Below, in pieces: positions 7,046 to 9,575 of a stretch of DNA of 9,575 nucleotides. The stretch comes from an uncultured bacterium (GTDB lineage: Bacteria > Planctomycetota > UBA1135 > GCA-002686595): assembly GCA_902826945.1 (NCBI GenBank), contig CADEGS010000174.1, positions 1 through 9,575 of the forward strand. The letters run 5' to 3'. The notes beneath the pieces were generated by a model that was not told the origin of the DNA, ran no database searches, and was given only the letters and a program-made list of their open reading frames with translations. The translations under genes and the position numbers were made by a program. How positions within the stretch are numbered: the stretch's first letter is position 1; each line of letters opens with the position of its first letter.

Positions 7046-7848
7046 GCTCCCTCCGGGCGCATGGCGCGCTCGACCAGCTCGCGGTCGAACCAGTTCACGT
7101 CCATGCCCGCGTCGACGACCAGGCCCCTGGCGTTGACGCCCGAGGAGCGCGGCGAGAGCAGGAACAGCGCGGCGTCCGCGACCTCGGCGGTCTCCAGCGC
7201 GCGCTTGCGCAGCGTCGCGCGCTCGGCGTAGAGGTAGCTCTCGAGGTAGCCCGGGATGCCGGCCGACGAGGAGGTCTTGAGCGGCCCCGCGCAGACCGCG
7301 TTGAAGCGCACGCCGCGCGCCGCGAGGCTCTTGGCCAGGAACACCACGGTCGAGTCGAGCGCGGCCTTCACCGGCGCCATGTACCCGTAGTTCTCGGCCG
7401 CCATGCGCGTGGTCGAGATCGAGACCGTCACGACCGAGGCGCCGGGCTGGAAGCGCTCCTCGAGCGCGCGCGCGAGCTCGACCAGCGAGAAGCAGGAGAC
7501 CGCGGTCGCGCGCAGGAAGTCGGCGCGCTCGGTCTCGTGGAAGGGCCGCGGGCCGTCTGGATAGTCGGCGCGCGCGATCGCGTGCAGCATGCCGGCGAGC
7601 GGGCGCCCGGCCAGCGCGGGCGCGGCCGCCAGGCGCGCGGCGGCGCCCTCCTCCGCCACGTCGCAGACCAGGATCTCGCCCTGCAGGCGCCCGGCCAGCT
7701 CGGCGCGGCGCTCCTCGGTGCGCACGGTCCACACCACGCGCGCGCCGGCCTCCTGCAGGCGCTGGCCGACGTGGTACGCCACGCTGCGGCGGTTCGCGAC
7801 GCCGCACACGAGCACGCTCTGCCCCTCGAGCCCGAGCCAGTGCGACAC
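7042..7848 (-). CDS. Enoyl-ACP reductase-like protein (FabI type, divergent)
   Basis: A 268-aa short-chain dehydrogenase of the FabI group, which reduces trans-2-enoyl-ACP with NAD(P)H in the last step of a chain-elongation cycle. Visible signatures are LEGQSVLVCGVANRRSVAY (7-25, the atypical FabI nucleotide-binding loop), HAIARAD (89-95), the Y-x6-K pair Y154/K161 with the typical M157 (YGYMAPVKAAL) and the late segment CAGPLKTSS. It departs from the common form in the active-site loop: where E. coli FabI has SYLGAERAIPNY, this protein reads SISTTRMAAENY, so Ile144 aligns with FabI Tyr146. Its place in the ole operon suggests a dedicated rather than housekeeping role. The GTG start follows the dehydratase stop by one base and has GGAGG 9 bases upstream. 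The last four bases overlap the oleB start. The exact substrate chain is unknown, so no symbol is given. Confidence 0.85.
   Translation of the reverse strand: MSHWLGLEGQSVLVCGVANRRSVAYHVGQRLQEAGARVVWTVRTEERRAELAGRLQGEILVCDVAEEGAAARLAAAPALAGRPLAGMLHAIARADYPDGPRPFHETERADFLRATAVSCFSLVELARALEERFQPGASVVTVSISTTRMAAENYGYMAPVKAALDSTVVFLAKSLAARGVRFNAVCAGPLKTSSSAGIPGYLESYLYAERATLRKRALETAEVADAALFLLSPRSSGVNARGLVVDAGMDVNWFDRELVERAMRPEGA
7047..7054 (-). promoter_or_regulatory. Ribosome binding site for oleB
   Basis: GGAGGGAG on the - strand ends one base before the GTG start; its GGAGG part (7054-7050) is spaced 4 bases from it. It lies inside the last codons of the enoyl reductase gene and supports the GTG rather than a later start. 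Confidence 0.5.
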
Positions 7849-7849
7849 C

Positions 7850-8305
7850 TCAGGCGTCCTCCTCGCCGCCGGCGGCGGCGGCCGCGGACAGGACGAAGCG
7901 CACCTGCGCCACGCGCGCGCCCGCGCAGGCGACGCGCGCGGCGAGGAAGCGCGCCGGGCCGAGCGCCTCGCGCAGCTCGACGCGCGTGACGAGCGTCTCG
8001 CCCGGCCGCACGATGCGCCGGAAGCGCGCGTCCTCGATGCGCGCCAGCACGGGGATCGCGCCGGACGCGGGCGCGTCGGCCGGCGCCACGAGCAGGGCGC
8101 CGCTCTGGAAGCAGTGCTCGCACAGGAGCACGCCGGGCAGGACGGGCTCGCCGGGGTAGTGGCCGCGGAACCACTCGGCCTCGGGCGGCACGCGCCAGCG
8201 CGCGACCAGCCAGCCCTCGCCGCGCTCCTCCACCGCGTCGACGAACAGGAACGGGTCGCGGTGGGGGATGGCGGCCAGGACGGCGCGCCGCGCCTCGGCG
8301 CTCAC
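7850..8305 (-). CDS. FabZ-like hotdog-fold 3-hydroxyacyl-ACP dehydratase
   Basis: A 151-aa single-hotdog protein of the FabA/FabZ family, close to FabZ in length, which would dehydrate 3-hydroxyacyl-ACP to trans-2-enoyl-ACP. The N-terminal IPHRDPFLFVD (13-23) matches the FabZ LPHRYPFLLVD segment. The catalytic pair is H49 in FRGHYPG and E63 in LLCEHC, with the family spacing of 14 residues and the shared PVLPGVL between them. IVRPGETL (98-105) is the later conserved turn. The tail is Ala/Gly/Glu-rich (AAAAAGGEEDA). It directly precedes the FabI-like reductase, so the pair could carry out dehydration and enoyl reduction in series. The GTG start (8305-8303) overlaps the oxidoreductase stop in GTGA and has GAGG 7 bases upstream. 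It could instead be a dehydratase that leaves double bonds in place for a polyene. No fabZ symbol is used because the context is not the housekeeping one. Confidence 0.86.
   Translation of the reverse strand: MSAEARRAVLAAIPHRDPFLFVDAVEERGEGWLVARWRVPPEAEWFRGHYPGEPVLPGVLLCEHCFQSGALLVAPADAPASGAIPVLARIEDARFRRIVRPGETLVTRVELREALGPARFLAARVACAGARVAQVRFVLSAAAAAGGEEDA
7858..7862 (-). promoter_or_regulatory. Ribosome binding site for the FabI-like gene
   Basis: GGAGG on the - strand, 9 bases before the GTG at 7848-7846, lies within the last codons of the dehydratase gene. It supports starting the reductase at that GTG. Confidence 0.55.
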
Positions 8306-9575
8306 GCCAGCACCTCGCTCGGCAGGTCGGCGAGCAGCGCGTCCGCCTTGTGCGCCGTGATCGCGCCGTAGTTCGCCGCGCCCAGCCAGCCCGACATGAT
8401 GATGCCCACGCTGCCGGCGTGGAACAGGCCGCGCACCTCGCGCGGCAGGCCCATGCTGACCTCCAGCCCCTCGAACTTCGTCCCGAAGGACGCGCCCGCG
8501 GGGTGCTGCGTGTAGAAGGCGAACGTGCGCGGCGTCGAGGCCTCGACGTGGTCGATGCGCGCGCCGATGCCGGGCACGCGCGCCTCGAGGCAGGCCAGCG
8601 TGTCGGCGATCAGGCGCTCCTTCTCGCGCGCGTAGGCCGCGCCGTCGAGGCCGGCCCAGTCGGACCAGCGCGCGTTGGTCGAGCTGACGACGCTCGTGCG
8701 CGGCGGCGCGTCGGGGCGCGTCTCGGGGTAGTAGAAGGAGAACGTGCGGCTCTCGCCGTGCAGGTCGCACAGCGCGTCCGAGTCGAAGGTCGGGCGCGTG
8801 GAGGAGAAGAGCAGGTCGCCCGCGAACGGGATCGTCGCGCCGCGCGCGAGGCCGACGTAGACCTGGCAGCTCGAGCTCGCCAGGCGCACGGCGCGCGCGC
8901 GCGCGAGCAGGCCGGCCGGCAGGCGCTCGGGCTCGACCAGGCGCTCGAGCGTGGTCTTCAGGCTCGCGTTCGAGACCACGACGCGCGCGCCGACGAAGCG
9001 GCCGTTCACGACCACGCCGCGCGCGGCGCCGTCCTCGACGACGATGCGCTCGACCTGCGCGTGGCCGAAGAGGCTCGCGCCGTTCTTCTCCAGCTCGGCG
9101 CGCATGGCGCGGATCAGCGCGTCGGTTCCGCCGCGGAAGGTGAACACGCCCTGGCTCATGAAGTTCGAGAACACGATCCCGTAGCTCTTGGCCGGGTCGT
9201 CGAGCGACGAGCCGTTGGCGTAGGAGATCGGCTCGAGCAGCAGGCGGTGGACGTCGTTGCGGCCGGGGAAGAAGCGCTCGAGCAGCTCGCCCGTCGTCTC
9301 CTCGGAGGCGTCGAAGAAGTCCAGCGCGCGCAGGTGCGCGAAGAAGGCCTCGACGCGCTCGCGCGCCAGCCCGAAGACGCCGACGAGCTTCTCCGTGAAG
9401 TCGGCGCGCGTGAACGGCGTCTCGAAGCGGAACTGCGGGTTGTCGAAGCGCACCGCGCGCAGCGCCACGATCCGCCCGGCGATCTCGTCGTTCCAGTACT
9501 TGCGGCAGGTCTTGCGCATGCCGACCGGGAAGCCGTGCAGCGAGACGTCGAACAGGTGCCCGCCGCGGCGCTTGA
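8302..9575 (-). CDS. CrtI/phytoene desaturase-type FAD oxidoreductase (5' end outside window)
   Basis: The C-terminal 423 residues of a flavin amine-oxidase/phytoene desaturase superfamily protein; the frame is open from base 9573 to the right edge, so the GxGxxG FAD motif and start are missing. It begins with RRGGHLFDVSLHGFPVG, the family's Gly-Gly segment after the first Rossmann strand. The middle shows FRGGTDALIRAMRAELEKNG and RVVVSNASLKTTL, the usual substrate-domain return and the A/G-x-V-V-V-S-N-A motif. The C-terminus, at about 8430-8370, carries GLFHAGSVG, then GWLGAANYG and a closing helix, which is the family's FAD-contacting end. Relatives desaturate, isomerise or saturate polyenes (CrtI, CrtISO, retinol saturase), or act in other lipid pathways; similar proteins were listed among proposed ladderane lipid genes of anammox planctomycetes. 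Being first in the visible operon, it probably acts on the same lipid as the neighbouring enzymes. The specific reaction cannot be assigned. Confidence 0.85.
   Translation of the reverse strand, partial: KRRGGHLFDVSLHGFPVGMRKTCRKYWNDEIAGRIVALRAVRFDNPQFRFETPFTRADFTEKLVGVFGLARERVEAFFAHLRALDFFDASEETTGELLERFFPGRNDVHRLLLEPISYANGSSLDDPAKSYGIVFSNFMSQGVFTFRGGTDALIRAMRAELEKNGASLFGHAQVERIVVEDGAARGVVVNGRFVGARVVVSNASLKTTLERLVEPERLPAGLLARARAVRLASSSCQVYVGLARGATIPFAGDLLFSSTRPTFDSDALCDLHGESRTFSFYYPETRPDAPPRTSVVSSTNARWSDWAGLDGAAYAREKERLIADTLACLEARVPGIGARIDHVEASTPRTFAFYTQHPAGASFGTKFEGLEVSMGLPREVRGLFHAGSVGIIMSGWLGAANYGAITAHKADALLADLPSEVLA
8313..8316 (-). promoter_or_regulatory. Ribosome binding site for the FabZ-like gene
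   Basis: GAGG on the - strand, 7 bases before the GTG at 8305-8303, lies inside the end of the oxidoreductase gene and supports the overlapping GTG start. Confidence 0.4.

Noticed and set aside
1..9575. Mobile elements, CRISPR arrays, tRNA or rRNA genes
   Set aside because: No spaced direct repeats, transposase or integrase motifs, or RNA gene signatures were seen by reading; the window is nearly filled by ordinary protein genes.

Overview
This is a gene-dense, very GC-rich bacterial chromosomal segment. G/C-ending codons dominate every real gene, which leaves long stop-free shadow frames. No phylum-specific marker is visible. The gene content (an ole hydrocarbon cluster joined to fatty-acid-type enzymes and a CrtI-type flavoprotein, in very high-GC DNA) would fit a high-GC planctomycete- or myxobacterium-like lineage, but this is only an inference. 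Nothing suggests a mobile element: there are no transposase, integrase, phage, CRISPR or tRNA features. No stretch longer than about 80 bases lacks a gene.

Layout, left to right. (1) On the + strand, the 3' end of thrS (threonyl-tRNA synthetase) is followed by a secreted, membrane-anchored protein with two retropepsin-like aspartic protease repeats. (2) On the - strand, converging on that gene with only 25 bases between stop codons, lie a rhomboid intramembrane serine protease and, upstream of it, a lipoprotein Cu/Zn superoxide dismutase. (3) The rest (about 3460 to the right edge) is one - strand operon. In transcription order it holds a CrtI/phytoene-desaturase-type FAD oxidoreductase (cut by the right edge), a FabZ-type hotdog dehydratase, a FabI-type enoyl-ACP reductase, oleB, oleC and oleD. 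Four of the five junctions are 4-base start/stop overlaps (GTGA or ATGA) and the fifth has a 1-base gap, so the six genes are probably translationally coupled.

How the genes may work together: OleB, OleC and OleD are the last three steps of head-to-head long-chain olefin synthesis (2-alkyl-3-ketoacid reduction, beta-lactone formation, beta-lactone decarboxylation). OleA, the condensing enzyme, is not in the window. The FabZ-like and FabI-like proteins could build or tailor a dedicated acyl chain. The CrtI-like flavoprotein could desaturate, saturate or isomerise that chain or the finished hydrocarbon. This combined dehydratase/enoyl reductase/flavoprotein/OleBCD operon is the most interesting item here. 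Its actual product cannot be read from the sequence, and the ketosynthase, ketoreductase and acyl carrier would have to lie to the right or elsewhere. A second, smaller idea is that the rhomboid protease could act on the neighbouring C-terminally anchored aspartic protease-like protein.
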